NCBI GenBank assembly: GCA_030849965.1
Contig: JAVDKL010000001.1
Span: 2,152,554-2,216,553, forward strand
Source of the DNA: Schauerella fraxinea
GTDB taxonomy: Bacteria; Pseudomonadota; Gammaproteobacteria; Burkholderiales; Burkholderiaceae_B
DNA length: 64,000 nt
Direction of reading: 5' to 3'
Part shown: positions 1 to 8,608 of the stretch, piece after piece
Position numbering within the stretch: position 1 is the stretch's first letter
How the letters are laid out: every line of letters starts with the position of its first letter
Notes under the pieces: model-generated
What the model was told of the DNA's origin: nothing
Databases searched by the model: none
The model's input: only the letters and a program-made list of their open reading frames with translations
Made by a program: the position numbers and the translations under genes

Positions 1-649
1 TGTGGCCGGTGGCCTCATGACGCTTGCGCGCCCAGTTGGCCAGAATCACGCTGGCGATGATCGCAAGCGCGAAACCCCAGAAGATCCAGTCGAGCGATGG
101 CCCGTCGACGCCCGGAATCCGTGCGCCGCGGTTGCTGATGAACACGCCGGGCAAAGGATTGAGCGCATTGCGGGGGCCGGGCAGGTTCTCGGTGATCAGG
201 GCGTACCAGAAGAACAATTGCAGCAGCAAGGGCACGTTGCGCATCACTTCGACGTACACCGAAGCGACCTTGTTGAGCAGGAAGTTCTTGGACAGCCTGG
301 CGATACCGAGCAGCGTGCCGAAGATCGTGGCGAGCACGATGCCGAGCACGGCCACACGCAAGGTGTTGAGAATGCCGACGAAGACGGCGCGGCCATAGCT
401 GTCGGCCGGGCCGTAGCTGATGGCGGACTCGCCGATGGCGAAGCCGGCCTCGCGGCCCAGAAAATCAAAACCGGTCGTGATGTTGCGCACGGCCAGATTG
501 CTAAGCGTATTGGAAATCAGGAACCAGGCTGCGAAGGCGACCAGCAGCAGCACAATGACTTGGTACGCAATGGCGCGTACACCTGGATCGTTCCAAGACA
601 TGCGCCGGGCTGGCGGCGAGACGGGCGCATTTTTTTGATGTGTCGTCAT
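1..649 (-). CDS. Polar amino acid ABC transporter permease (AapQ/GltJ type), partial
   Basis: Inner-membrane permease of a glutamate/aspartate/general L-amino-acid ABC importer; the 3' end lies outside the window. Reading from ATG at 649, about 216 residues are visible. A hydrophobic segment (VIVLLLVAFAAWFLI) sits near residues 28-42, and the family signature VEVMRNVPLLLQLFFWY lies further on (EVxRxxPLLxQLFF is typical of the His/Glu/Gln/Arg permease subfamily). It follows the binding-protein gene on the same strand after a 133-bp gap with a strong hairpin. The long first periplasmic loop fits AapQ/BztB-like permeases. Exact substrate is not decided by sequence. Confidence 0.85.
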   Translation of the reverse strand, partial: MTTHQKNAPVSPPARRMSWNDPGVRAIAYQVIVLLLVAFAAWFLISNTLSNLAVRNITTGFDFLGREAGFAIGESAISYGPADSYGRAVFVGILNTLRVAVLGIVLATIFGTLLGIARLSKNFLLNKVASVYVEVMRNVPLLLQLFFWYALITENLPGPRNALNPLPGVFISNRGARIPGVDGPSLDWIFWGFALAIIASVILANWARKRHEATGH

Positions 650-736
650 GGATCAATTAACCGCAGTAAGACTGAAGAATGCGCGCAAGTGCGCGCATCC
701 GGTACGCAGATCCATTAAGCAGGATGCAGCGCGTGC

Positions 737-772
737 GCGCGGGCGCCGTCACAAGGGCGACGACGCCCGCGC
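737..772 (-). terminator. Intercistronic hairpin between binding protein and permease
   Basis: A perfect 9-bp GC inverted repeat (737-745 with 764-772, 18-nt loop) just 3' of the binding-protein stop codon. There is no run of T after it, so it is probably a leaky terminator or mRNA-stabilising hairpin. Such elements commonly let binding proteins be made in excess over permeases; that role is inferred. Confidence 0.55.
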
Positions 773-782
773 GGCAAAGGTA

Positions 783-1799
783 TTAACGCACGGGCCAGGC
801 GTACATCACGCCGCCTTGCTTGTAGCTGGCGTTAACGCCGCGCGGCAATTTCATTGCGCTGCCTTGACCAAGGTTACGTTCGAAAACTTCGCCGTAGTTA
901 CCGACCTGCTTGATGATGGTGTAGGCCCACTTCTCATCCACGCCCATGTTCTTGCCCATGCCCGGCGACACGCCGAGAATGCGCTGCACGTTCGGGTTCG
1001 GGCTCTTGAGCATGTCATCGACGTTCTTGGACGTGATGCCATATTCTTCGGCTTCGATCTGGGCGAACAAGGACCAGCGAACGACGTTCAGCCAGGGGTC
1101 GTCACCTTGACGAACCATGGGGCCGAGCGGCTCTTTCGAGAAGTCTTCCGGCAGGATTTCGTACTTGTCCGGATTTTCCAGCGTCGTACGAATCGATGCC
1201 AATTGCGACTTGTCGGTCGTGAACGCGTCGCAGCGGTTGGCCGTGAAGGCGCGCACGATTTCGTCGAACTTGTCGATCACAACCGGTTTGAACTCGATTT
1301 TTTCCGAACGGAACCAGTCGGCGAGATTGAGCTCGGTGGTGGTGCCGGGCTGAACGCAAACCGTGGCGCCGTTGAGATCCTTGGCGCTTTTCACGCCCAG
1401 GTCCTTCGAGACCATGATGCCTTGGCTGTCGTAGTAGTTGACGCCGGCGCCGATCAGGCCGAGGGTGGTGTCGCGGGTGAGCGTTTGCGTGGTGTTACGC
1501 GTCAGCACGTCGATTTCGCCCGATTGCAACGCGGTGAAGCGTTGCTGGGTGTTCAGCGGCGTGACCTTGAATTTGGTGGAATCGTTGAACATGGTGGCGG
1601 CAATGGCGCGGCACATGTCCACGTCCAGACCCTTCCATTCGCCCTTGCTGTCGGCGGCCGAGAAGCCGGCAATACCGGTCGACACACCGCACTGTACAAA
1701 CCCTTTCTTCTTCACGGCGTCGTAGGTCGCGCCAGCCTGAGCGGCCGAGGACGCGGCGAACAATGCGGCGCCGATGGCGACGAGTTTCAATGCTTTCAT
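783..1799 (-). CDS. Periplasmic amino acid ABC transporter substrate-binding protein (AapJ/BztA type)
   Basis: Periplasmic receptor for polar amino acids feeding the adjacent permease. The start chosen is ATG at 1799, preceded by GGAG with a 7-nt spacer; a TTG two codons upstream is less likely. 338 residues. An N-terminal signal peptide (MKALKLVAIGAALFAASSA, cleavage near AQA-GA) precedes a solute-binding family 3 fold: the segment GFVQCGVSTGIAGFSAAD and the later TLNTQQRF-like region match general L-amino-acid binding proteins (about 340 aa). Its mRNA leader carries two tandem hairpins (1834-1880), suggesting post-transcriptional control. Glutamate, aspartate, or general amino acid specificity cannot be separated by eye. 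Confidence 0.9.
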   Translation of the reverse strand: MKALKLVAIGAALFAASSAAQAGATYDAVKKKGFVQCGVSTGIAGFSAADSKGEWKGLDVDMCRAIAATMFNDSTKFKVTPLNTQQRFTALQSGEIDVLTRNTTQTLTRDTTLGLIGAGVNYYDSQGIMVSKDLGVKSAKDLNGATVCVQPGTTTELNLADWFRSEKIEFKPVVIDKFDEIVRAFTANRCDAFTTDKSQLASIRTTLENPDKYEILPEDFSKEPLGPMVRQGDDPWLNVVRWSLFAQIEAEEYGITSKNVDDMLKSPNPNVQRILGVSPGMGKNMGVDEKWAYTIIKQVGNYGEVFERNLGQGSAMKLPRGVNASYKQGGVMYAWPVR

Positions 1800-1833
1800 A
1801 CACAATCTCCGGGCTTACAACGTGATAGATGTT

Positions 1834-1880
1834 TTGCAACAAGCTTTCGCTTGGAGGTTGCAACAAGCTTTCGCTTGGAG
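1834..1880 (-). repeat. Two tandem 23-bp repeats forming GAAA-capped hairpins in a 5' leader
   Basis: An identical 23-bp sequence occurs at 1834-1856 and 1858-1880 (period 24). On the transcribed minus strand each copy contains CAAGC-GAAA-GCTTG, a 5-bp stem closed by a GNRA tetraloop. They lie 35-81 bases upstream of the binding-protein start codon, inside its presumed 5' untranslated region. They may be a binding site for a small RNA or protein, or a stability element. Function is not known to me. Confidence 0.75.
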
Positions 1881-2113
1881 CGGATGGTAGCCGCTGGCCG
1901 ATATTTAGGGACATAGGGAAAATCCCTTGTTATAAAAAGCATCAATCGGGGACATATCCCTGCTAACTGCCACCAATCGTCGGCGATAGGGCCGGAAACG
2001 GCCATCCGACCCGCCGCAAGGATATCGGAAAAAATCAGACGCAATCGCATTGCAGCAATTGCCATCGTCCTTAAGCAGGACAGGTATGATTAGCGCTTCC
2101 AACGAAAGCCGCC
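1881..2113. other. Divergent intergenic region between amino acid transporter and ftsE
   Basis: With the leader repeats this makes a 314-base gene-free stretch. It must hold promoters for both the minus-strand transporter and plus-strand ftsE. A TATGAT hexamer lies at 2085-2090, but the nearest TTGCCA (2059) is 20 bases away, so no convincing sigma-70 promoter is claimed. No RNA gene or conserved ORF was recognised. Confidence 0.4.
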
Positions 2114-2785
2114 ATGATCGAATTCCAGCACGTATTCAAATCGTATGGCCGAGGACGCAACATCCTCGCCGATATCAACTTCCGCGTCGAAGCGGGAGAG
2201 TTTGTCTTCGTATCGGGCCCGTCGGGCGCCGGCAAATCGACGTTGTTGAAGCTCATCGGCGGCCTCGAGCCGTCGAGCCGCGGCTCGGTACAGGTCAATA
2301 ACCAGCGGCTGGAAAAGATGACCGCCCGGGCGCGCCCCTATTTGCGGCGCGCTGTGGGTGTCATCCTTCAGGACACCCACCTGTTGTTCGACCGCACGGC
2401 GCTGGCCAATGTGATGCTGCCGCTGGCCGTCACCGGCAACCCCAGCGCCACGGCGAGTGCTCGTGCACGGGCCGCACTCGAAAAAGTCGGTTTGTCGGGC
2501 AAGGAAGACCTGAGCCCCATCGAATTGTCCGGCGGCGAGCAGCAGCGTCTGGCCATCGCACGCGCGATCGTCAACCGCCCCGCCATCCTGATCGCCGACG
2601 AACCCACCGCCAACCTCGACCATGACACGGCCACGCGCATCATGAACGTGTTTCGCGACTTCAACCGCGTCGGCGTCACGTTGCTCATCGCCTCGCACGA
2701 TCAGGAACTCATGGCGCGCTACGCCACGCGCACCCTGCGCATCGATAACGGCAAATTCGCCGATTCGAAGGGAGCGCAAGCATGA
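2114..2785 (+). CDS. ftsE: Cell division ATP-binding protein FtsE
   Basis: ATPase subunit of the FtsEX complex at the division septum, which activates peptidoglycan hydrolases. 223 residues, the usual length (about 220). Walker A GPSGAGKST at 35-43, Q-loop VILQD, signature LSGGEQQR near 138, Walker B ILIADEP near 158, and the H-loop His in ASHD near 195 are all intact. It overlaps ftsX by 4 bases (ATGA), so the two are translationally coupled. The ribosome-binding site before ATG 2114 is weak. Confidence 0.96.
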   Translation: MIEFQHVFKSYGRGRNILADINFRVEAGEFVFVSGPSGAGKSTLLKLIGGLEPSSRGSVQVNNQRLEKMTARARPYLRRAVGVILQDTHLLFDRTALANVMLPLAVTGNPSATASARARAALEKVGLSGKEDLSPIELSGGEQQRLAIARAIVNRPAILIADEPTANLDHDTATRIMNVFRDFNRVGVTLLIASHDQELMARYATRTLRIDNGKFADSKGAQA

Positions 2786-3690
2786 ATTCGTGGTTGCGCC
2801 AACACCGTTACGCGCTTGCCGTCACACTCCGCCGATTGGCTGGCCAGCCGTTTTCGTCGCTGTCCAATCTGCTGGTGATGGGACTGGCCCTGGCATTGCC
2901 GCTATTGGGCAGCGCCATCCTGATCTCCGTGCAGCCCGTCGCGCGCGAATTGTCCGTCACGCCTGAGCTCACCGTATACATGCGGGTCGACGCCGCCCCC
3001 GGCGCGGCCGAACGGGTTGCCGCCCAGATTCGCGCCGAGCATGCGCAACAGGTCGACGATGTGCGCGTGATCAAGCGCGAAGAGGCGCTCGCAGCGTTGC
3101 GCAACAACCCGGCCTGGTCCGCGTCGCTAGCGGTCTTGCCCGAAAATCCCTTGCCCGACGCCGTTGTTGCCACGCTACGCACGGGTGACGACCTGGCCAC
3201 GCGCGCCGATACGCTTGCCGCCACGTGGCGCAAGCTGGATCAGGTTGACGTGGTGCAACTCGATAGCGCCTGGGTTCAGCGCCTCGAAGCGCTGCTTCGC
3301 TTTGCCCGCATCGGGCTGCTGTTCCTGGCGGCCTGCGTGGCCGTCGTGGTACTGGCTACCGTATTCAACACCGTGCGCATGCAGGCGTTGTCGCAGCGTG
3401 AGGAAATCGCCGTCGCCCGGTTGGTGGGCGCGACCGAGTCGTTCGTGCGGCGTCCGTTCCTATATCTGGGCGCCGTCACCGGCGCCGCAGCGGGGTTGGT
3501 CGCCATTGCGTTGGCATCCTTGCTGTTGCAACCGCTCAACAGCGCCTTGGTGGGATTGGCCCGCAGTTACGGCGCCACGTTCTCGCTGCACATGCCCCCC
3601 GCCTCGCTGCTGATCCTGGCCGTGGTGGGCGCGGCAGCGTTGGGCGCCCTCTCGGCGCGCTGGTCAGTCACACGCAATACGCGGTTTTAA
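2782..3690 (+). CDS. ftsX: Cell division permease-like protein FtsX
   Basis: Membrane partner of FtsE. 302 residues with the FtsX layout: a cytoplasmic N-terminus, a first membrane segment near 28-50, a large periplasmic loop (about 50-170, the site that recruits hydrolase adaptors), then three further membrane segments near 172-194, 222-248 and 272-292. The motif [13 protein letters not shown] before the third segment is characteristic of the family. It is coupled to ftsE by an ATGA overlap. Confidence 0.96.
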   Translation: MNSWLRQHRYALAVTLRRLAGQPFSSLSNLLVMGLALALPLLGSAILISVQPVARELSVTPELTVYMRVDAAPGAAERVAAQIRAEHAQQVDDVRVIKREEALAALRNNPAWSASLAVLPENPLPDAVVATLRTGDDLATRADTLAATWRKLDQVDVVQLDSAWVQRLEALLRFARIGLLFLAACVAVVVLATVFNTVRMQALSQREEIAVARLVGATESFVRRPFLYLGAVTGAAAGLVAIALASLLLQPLNSALVGLARSYGATFSLHMPPASLLILAVVGAAALGALSARWSVTRNTRF

Positions 3691-3806
3691 CGTCGCTATT
3701 CCCTCAATGCAGTGCGAGAACTCCAGCTATATTGCTATCTCGCCTGCAATCTTTTGGGAACTTCTTTCCGCGGCGCTACATTTTTTGGGTTTTTCCCCGT
3801 ACCGCC

Positions 3807-4472
3807 ATGCCCTTCCCCTCTGAAGACAAAGCTTCCCGTCATTACTTCGACAGCACCTTCAAGTGCAACGCGGTCAAGATTCTCCCTAACGAGTATTACG
3901 TGGCCGGTGACGACATCATGTTGTCGACCGTGCTGGGATCCTGTGTGGCCGCCTGTGTGAACGATCCCGTGGCAGGGATCGGCGGCATGAATCACTTTAT
4001 GTTGCCGGATGGCGACACTACATCCCCGGCCTCGTCCACGATGCGTTATGGCGCCTACGCCATGGAAATGCTCATCAACGAGATCTTGAAGGCCGGCGGC
4101 GTGCGCGAACGGCTGCAAGCTAAGGTATTTGGCGGCGGCGCGGTATTGAGCGCCATGCAATACATGAACATCGGCGAACGCAATGCCGAGTTCGTATTGC
4201 GGTATCTCAAGCTGGAGGGCATTCCGGTGATCGGCCAGGATTTGCGCGCCGACTATGCCCGTCGTATTCATTACTTTCCGAAGTCCGGCAAAGCGTTGAT
4301 GCGCAAGATGGCATCGTCGCAGCGGGCCGACGCCGTGGCCGCCCGCGAGCAGGCCGTGGTGCAATCGATGCGCGATACCAAGCCCGCCAAACCGCGGGTG
4401 GAGCGCTTCGACACCGCACCCGCACGCCCGGCAAGTGGCACAGCGTCCTGGTTTACCCCGCCTGGCCGCTGA
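3807..4472 (+). CDS. cheD: Chemoreceptor glutamine deamidase CheD
   Basis: CheD deamidates specific glutamines on methyl-accepting chemotaxis proteins. ATG 3807 is preferred; an upstream in-frame TTG (3732) would add 25 unconserved residues. 221 residues. The catalytic Cys (C46) sits in LGSCVAAC and the catalytic His (H63) in GGMNHFML, both hallmark CheD motifs; the segment [10 protein letters not shown] is also typical. The C-terminal 40 residues are basic, low in complexity, and outside the conserved domain. No other chemotaxis gene is nearby, so this is a CheD away from its usual che operon. It may deamidate receptors encoded elsewhere. Confidence 0.92.
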   Translation: MPFPSEDKASRHYFDSTFKCNAVKILPNEYYVAGDDIMLSTVLGSCVAACVNDPVAGIGGMNHFMLPDGDTTSPASSTMRYGAYAMEMLINEILKAGGVRERLQAKVFGGGAVLSAMQYMNIGERNAEFVLRYLKLEGIPVIGQDLRADYARRIHYFPKSGKALMRKMASSQRADAVAAREQAVVQSMRDTKPAKPRVERFDTAPARPASGTASWFTPPGR

Positions 4473-4548
4473 ACGCGACCGAAGAACCGGTCGGCCATTG
4501 AGGCGCCCAGGTGCTTCGATGCCTTTTCGAATCTGAGCGTGAACATTC

Positions 4549-4691
4549 GGTCCGCACCGTCAGTCGGCACTGTAGGTCTGCGCCTTCGGTCTGCACTGTA
4601 AGTCCGCGCCCTCGGTCTGCACTGTCGGTCGGCGCCTTCGGTCTGCACCGTTGGTTGGCACTTTCGGTCTGAACCGTCGGTCGGGCGCCAT
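4549..4691. repeat. 13-bp tandem repeat array, 11 units
   Basis: Eleven consecutive 13-bp units with consensus close to ggtctgcaccgtc. The units alternate between a GGTCTGCAC type and a GGTCGGCGC type, so a 26-bp super-period is also visible. They fill the spacer between the converging genes cheD and the indolepyruvate oxidoreductase. Because 13 is not a multiple of 3 and no start or SD signal accompanies it, it is not a coding repeat. It has no CRISPR-like unique spacers. Copy number could vary between strains. Confidence 0.9.
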
Positions 4692-4755
4692 CACCCGATC
4701 CGATCCTCTAGCGCTATCCGCCGGCACTACCCTTTCGGCCCTACCCGTCGAGAAA

Positions 4756-4790
4756 GTCAGCTCTGCCGACATGCTGTCGGCAGAGCTGAC
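4756..4790. terminator. Perfect 16-bp palindrome, probable bidirectional terminator
   Basis: Bases 4756-4771 are the exact reverse complement of 4775-4790, with a TGC loop. It lies 18 bases beyond the 3' end of the minus-strand oxidoreductase gene and faces cheD from the other side. The hairpin would be extremely stable on either strand but has no T-run, so Rho-independent termination is inferred from position only. Confidence 0.65.
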
Positions 4791-4807
4791 CCATCGATCC
4801 AACCGTC

Positions 4808-7800
4808 TTAAGCCGCCTTTTTCCCGTCGACAGGCGCCGAGCGCGCGGCGAACTGCTGTAGCAGCATGGCGCGCCGCGTCTCCGCTTTTTCCATTGCCGC
4901 TTCCTTGACGTGACCGTAGCCGCGAATCTCTTCGGGCAAGGTGGCCAGCGCCACCGCGGCATCCAGGTTGCCGTGGGTAAGTTGGGGCAGGAGCCCGGCG
5001 ATCGTGTCGCGATACGTCGAAATCAACGCGCGCTCTGCCCGACGCTCGGCGGTATAACCAAACGGATCGAAAGCCGTGTGGCGCAGGAAGCGTGCACGCG
5101 CAAGCCACTTGAAGGCCCTCAACATGCCCGGGCCATACGCCCGCTTGATCAAATGCCCTTTGCTATTGCGCTTGGAAAAGAGTGGTGGCGCGAGATGAAA
5201 GCGCAGTGACCACTCGCCTTCGAACATATCCTCGATACGCTTCAAGAACGCGCCGTCTGTATAGAGTCGCGCGACCTCATATTCATCCTTGTAAGCCATG
5301 AGTTTGAACAGATAGCGCGCGGCCGCTTCGGCTAGGCGCGTCGTGCCGGTGGTGTCGCGTTCGGCTTTTGCGATCTGGTCGATATAGGTGCTGTAGTCGC
5401 GCGCATAGCCCGCATTTTGATAAGCGGTGAGGAACGTCACCCGCGGCGCCATCACATCTTCGATGGCGGCGGCCACGCGCTTGATGTCCAACACCGGCGC
5501 CACGTGGCGCCTCACTTCGCGCACGTCCAGGTCGTCGGCTGCCACCGGCGTCACCGCCGTGTGCGGCGTGACCAGATCATGAACGAACGCCGAGTCGGCC
5601 GCCACGCGACGCCCCCAGGCAAACGCCGAAAGATTGTTTTCGATCTGGGTGCCGTTGAGTTCGATCGCCCGCAACAAGGCATCCAGCCCCAGCGGCAACC
5701 ACCCCTTCTGAAACGCGTACCCCATCATCAAGGGATTGGCATAGATGGCGTCACCCAACAATTTCACCGCGAGCGCGGCGGCATCGATCGTATCCACACG
5801 GCCTGGGCCACAGGCGGTTGCCAGATCCGACTGCAGATCGCCGCCGGCCAATCGCCAGTTGGGGTTGGTGATGAATTCGGCTGTGGGCGCCACGTCGCTA
5901 TTGAGCAGGGCGTGCGTGCGGCCCGGTCGCATGCGGGCAATCGCCTCCTGGCTCGTGCCGACGACGAGATCGCCGATCAGCACCAGATCGGCCTCGCCCA
6001 TGGCCACGCGGGTATTGACGATTTCGTCTGGCGAGTTCACCAGCACAACGTGCGAGTACACCGCACCGCCCTTTTGCGCCAGGCCCGCCATATCCAGCAC
6101 CGAACAGCCTTTGCCTTCCAGATGCGCGGCCATGCCGAGCAACTGCCCGATGGTGACCACGCCGGTCCCCCCCACGCCCGCCACGAACACGCCATAGGGC
6201 TGCGCGAGCCCAGTAGAGGCCGGCATCGGCAGGCCCGCGTCGGGTGACTTGTCTTGCGCAAGCGCCTTCGGCCGGCGCAACTTGCCGCCTTCCACCGTGA
6301 CGAAGCTGGGACAGAACCCGTTCAAACAGGAATAGTCTTTATTGCAACTCGACTGATTGATCGTGCGCTTGCGGCCAAACGGCGTTTCGAGCGGTTCGAC
6401 CGACAAGCAATGGGACTTCTCCGAGCAATCGCCACAGCCTTCGCACACCCGCTCGTTGATGACCACGCGCTTGGCGGGATCGGGATACGAGCCGCGTTTG
6501 CGGCGCCGGCGTTTCTCGGTCGCACAGGTTTGGTCATAGATCAGGATCGACACGCCCGGATGCGTGCGCAGATCGCGCATTACCTCATCGAGCTTGTCCC
6601 GATGGATCACCGGCACGCCCGGTGCCAGCTCACCTTTGAGCCCATCGTACTTTTCGGGTTCGTCGGTCACGATGACGATTTTCTCGATGCCTTCGGCCGC
6701 CACTTGCCGCGTGATCATCGGCACACTGATCGGCCCGTCGACGGGTTGGCCGCCTGTCATCGCTACCGCATCGTTGAACAGAATTTTGTAGGTGATCGGC
6801 ACCTTCGCGGCGACCGCCGCGCGGATCGCCAGCAGGCCCGAGTGATAGTAAGTGCCGTCGCCCAGGTTGGCGAACACATGAGGCTCTTCGGTAAAGGCCG
6901 ACTGGCCGAGCCACGGTACGCCTTCGCCGCCCATCTGTGTAAACACCTGCGTGTTGCGGCCCATCCACGTCACCATGTAATGGCAACCGATGCCCGCCAT
7001 GCCGCGCGAGCCTTCCGGCAAACGCGTGGAGGTGTTGTGCGGACAGCCCGAACAGAACCACGGCTTGCGCTCGGCCACCACGCGCGGGCGCGCCAGGGCC
7101 TTGTCGCGGGCATCCAGGAACGCCAGCCGGGCTTCGATGCCGGCGCGCACCTCGTCTGGCAACTCAAACTTCAGCAATCGCGCAGCCACGGCGCGCGCGA
7201 CCATCGCCGATGAAAACTCGTAGTGCGCCGGCAACAGCCAATTGCCTTGCGGCACCGACCATTCGCCGCCATCCTTATCGCCGAATTTGCCCACCACGCG
7301 GGGGATTTTCTTGCCTGTGCCAATCCAGCTGAACAGTTCTTCCTTGAGCTGGTACTCCAGCACCTGCCGTTTTTCCTCGACCACCAGGATCTCGTCCAGA
7401 CCTTCGGCAAACGTCTGCGTGGCGGTCGCCTCAAGCGGCCACACCATCCCCACTTTGAAAAGCCGCACACCGATGGCGCGGCAGATCTCGTCCGTGAGTC
7501 CCAGATCGGTGAGCGCCTGGCGGGTATCCAGATAGGCTTTACCGGAGGTCATGATGCCGAATCGGGCTTGATCGGCCGGCACATCCCACAATTCACGATT
7601 GAGCCCGTTGGCGCGCGCGTAGGCCAGCGCGGCGTAGAGCTTGTAGTCGAGCAGCCGCGCTTCCTGCTGCAGCGGCGTATCGGGAATGCGGATGTTCAAC
7701 CCTTCGGCGGGCAGATGAAAATCGTCAGGCAAATTGATCTTCACCCGATGCGGATCCACATCGACCGACGCCGACACTTCGACGATGTCGGTAATGCATT

Positions 7801-8428
7801 TCATCCCCACCCACACGCCCGCGTAGCGGCTCATGGCCCAACCGTGCAATCCGTAATCGAGCACTTCCTGCACGCTCGACGGAAACAGCACCGGAATCAT
7901 GCAGGCTTTGAGGATGTGATCGCTTTGATGCGGCAACGTGGACGATTTGGCGGGATGGTCGTCACCCGCCACGACCAGCACACCGCCCAGCGGCGAGGTG
8001 CCCGCGGCATTGGCATGCTTGAACACATCGCCGCAGCGGTCCACGCCCGGACCCTTGCCGTACCACATGCCAAAAACGCCGTCGTACTTGGCGCCGGGAA
8101 AGAGATTGACCTGCTGCGTTCCCCATACGGCTGTCGCGGCCAGGTCTTCGTTGATACCGGGCTGAAATTCGACGTGGTGCGACTTGAGGTGCTTGGCCGC
8201 TTTCCACATGTTTTGATCGACGCCGCCCAAAGGCGATCCGCGATAGCCGGACACGAATCCGGCGGTATTGTGACCCGCTTCAAGATCGCGCACGCGTTGC
8301 ATCATGGGCAGACGCACAAGCGCATGGATCCCGCTCATCCAGGCCCGGCCTTGGTCAAGCGTATAGCGGTCGTCTAGGGTTACAGCAGATAGCGCCGTGC
8401 GTTGCGCCGGCGTAATGGGGGCATTCAT
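4808..8428 (-). CDS. Indolepyruvate ferredoxin oxidoreductase, fused alpha-gamma type
   Basis: Thiamine-diphosphate, iron-sulfur enzyme that oxidatively decarboxylates indolepyruvate and other aryl pyruvates to acyl-CoA. ATG 8428 has a GGAG 7 bases upstream; 1206 residues, matching the long fused form of Proteobacteria. From the N-terminus: a pyruvate:ferredoxin oxidoreductase-like domain; Cys pair in WFCSGCPHN near 461; a TPP domain; an iron-sulfur cluster segment with CEGCGDC near 663 and further Cys (SCNKDYSCLNGFC); the gamma domain beginning GVGGTGVVTIG near 754; and a C-terminal domain of this fused family. It stands alone, facing cheD and divergent from mutY. Confidence 0.92.
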   Translation of the reverse strand: MNAPITPAQRTALSAVTLDDRYTLDQGRAWMSGIHALVRLPMMQRVRDLEAGHNTAGFVSGYRGSPLGGVDQNMWKAAKHLKSHHVEFQPGINEDLAATAVWGTQQVNLFPGAKYDGVFGMWYGKGPGVDRCGDVFKHANAAGTSPLGGVLVVAGDDHPAKSSTLPHQSDHILKACMIPVLFPSSVQEVLDYGLHGWAMSRYAGVWVGMKCITDIVEVSASVDVDPHRVKINLPDDFHLPAEGLNIRIPDTPLQQEARLLDYKLYAALAYARANGLNRELWDVPADQARFGIMTSGKAYLDTRQALTDLGLTDEICRAIGVRLFKVGMVWPLEATATQTFAEGLDEILVVEEKRQVLEYQLKEELFSWIGTGKKIPRVVGKFGDKDGGEWSVPQGNWLLPAHYEFSSAMVARAVAARLLKFELPDEVRAGIEARLAFLDARDKALARPRVVAERKPWFCSGCPHNTSTRLPEGSRGMAGIGCHYMVTWMGRNTQVFTQMGGEGVPWLGQSAFTEEPHVFANLGDGTYYHSGLLAIRAAVAAKVPITYKILFNDAVAMTGGQPVDGPISVPMITRQVAAEGIEKIVIVTDEPEKYDGLKGELAPGVPVIHRDKLDEVMRDLRTHPGVSILIYDQTCATEKRRRRKRGSYPDPAKRVVINERVCEGCGDCSEKSHCLSVEPLETPFGRKRTINQSSCNKDYSCLNGFCPSFVTVEGGKLRRPKALAQDKSPDAGLPMPASTGLAQPYGVFVAGVGGTGVVTIGQLLGMAAHLEGKGCSVLDMAGLAQKGGAVYSHVVLVNSPDEIVNTRVAMGEADLVLIGDLVVGTSQEAIARMRPGRTHALLNSDVAPTAEFITNPNWRLAGGDLQSDLATACGPGRVDTIDAAALAVKLLGDAIYANPLMMGYAFQKGWLPLGLDALLRAIELNGTQIENNLSAFAWGRRVAADSAFVHDLVTPHTAVTPVAADDLDVREVRRHVAPVLDIKRVAAAIEDVMAPRVTFLTAYQNAGYARDYSTYIDQIAKAERDTTGTTRLAEAAARYLFKLMAYKDEYEVARLYTDGAFLKRIEDMFEGEWSLRFHLAPPLFSKRNSKGHLIKRAYGPGMLRAFKWLARARFLRHTAFDPFGYTAERRAERALISTYRDTIAGLLPQLTHGNLDAAVALATLPEEIRGYGHVKEAAMEKAETRRAMLLQQFAARSAPVDGKKAA

Positions 8429-8608
8429 TTGTCTACTCCGTGGGTGCGGGATGCCGAGCCTCGGCACCATCCACCGCTCTTATGAAGCAAGGTGTCGTGT
8501 CAGACCCAAGCGTTACTACGTTTATGACTACGTTTGCCTATGGTTTTAACCGCCACGCAGCGATGCTGCAATAGGGCTAAGCCAGCAGCGATCCTGCGAT
8601 AATCACGT

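Noticed and set aside
2-718. Plus-strand genes in the first 0.7 kb
   Set aside because: They are antisense readings of the permease, whose minus-strand frame has clear family motifs.
1495-1914. Translated upstream gene through the leader repeats
   Set aside because: The frame runs into the receptor gene out of frame and has no good start signal. Retained only as a possible leader peptide idea.
2059-2090. Sigma-70 promoter for ftsE
   Set aside because: TTGCCA and TATGAT are 20 bases apart, outside the usual 16-18 spacing.
4549-4691. CRISPR array
   Set aside because: Units are 13 bp and contiguous, with no unique spacers and no cas genes nearby.
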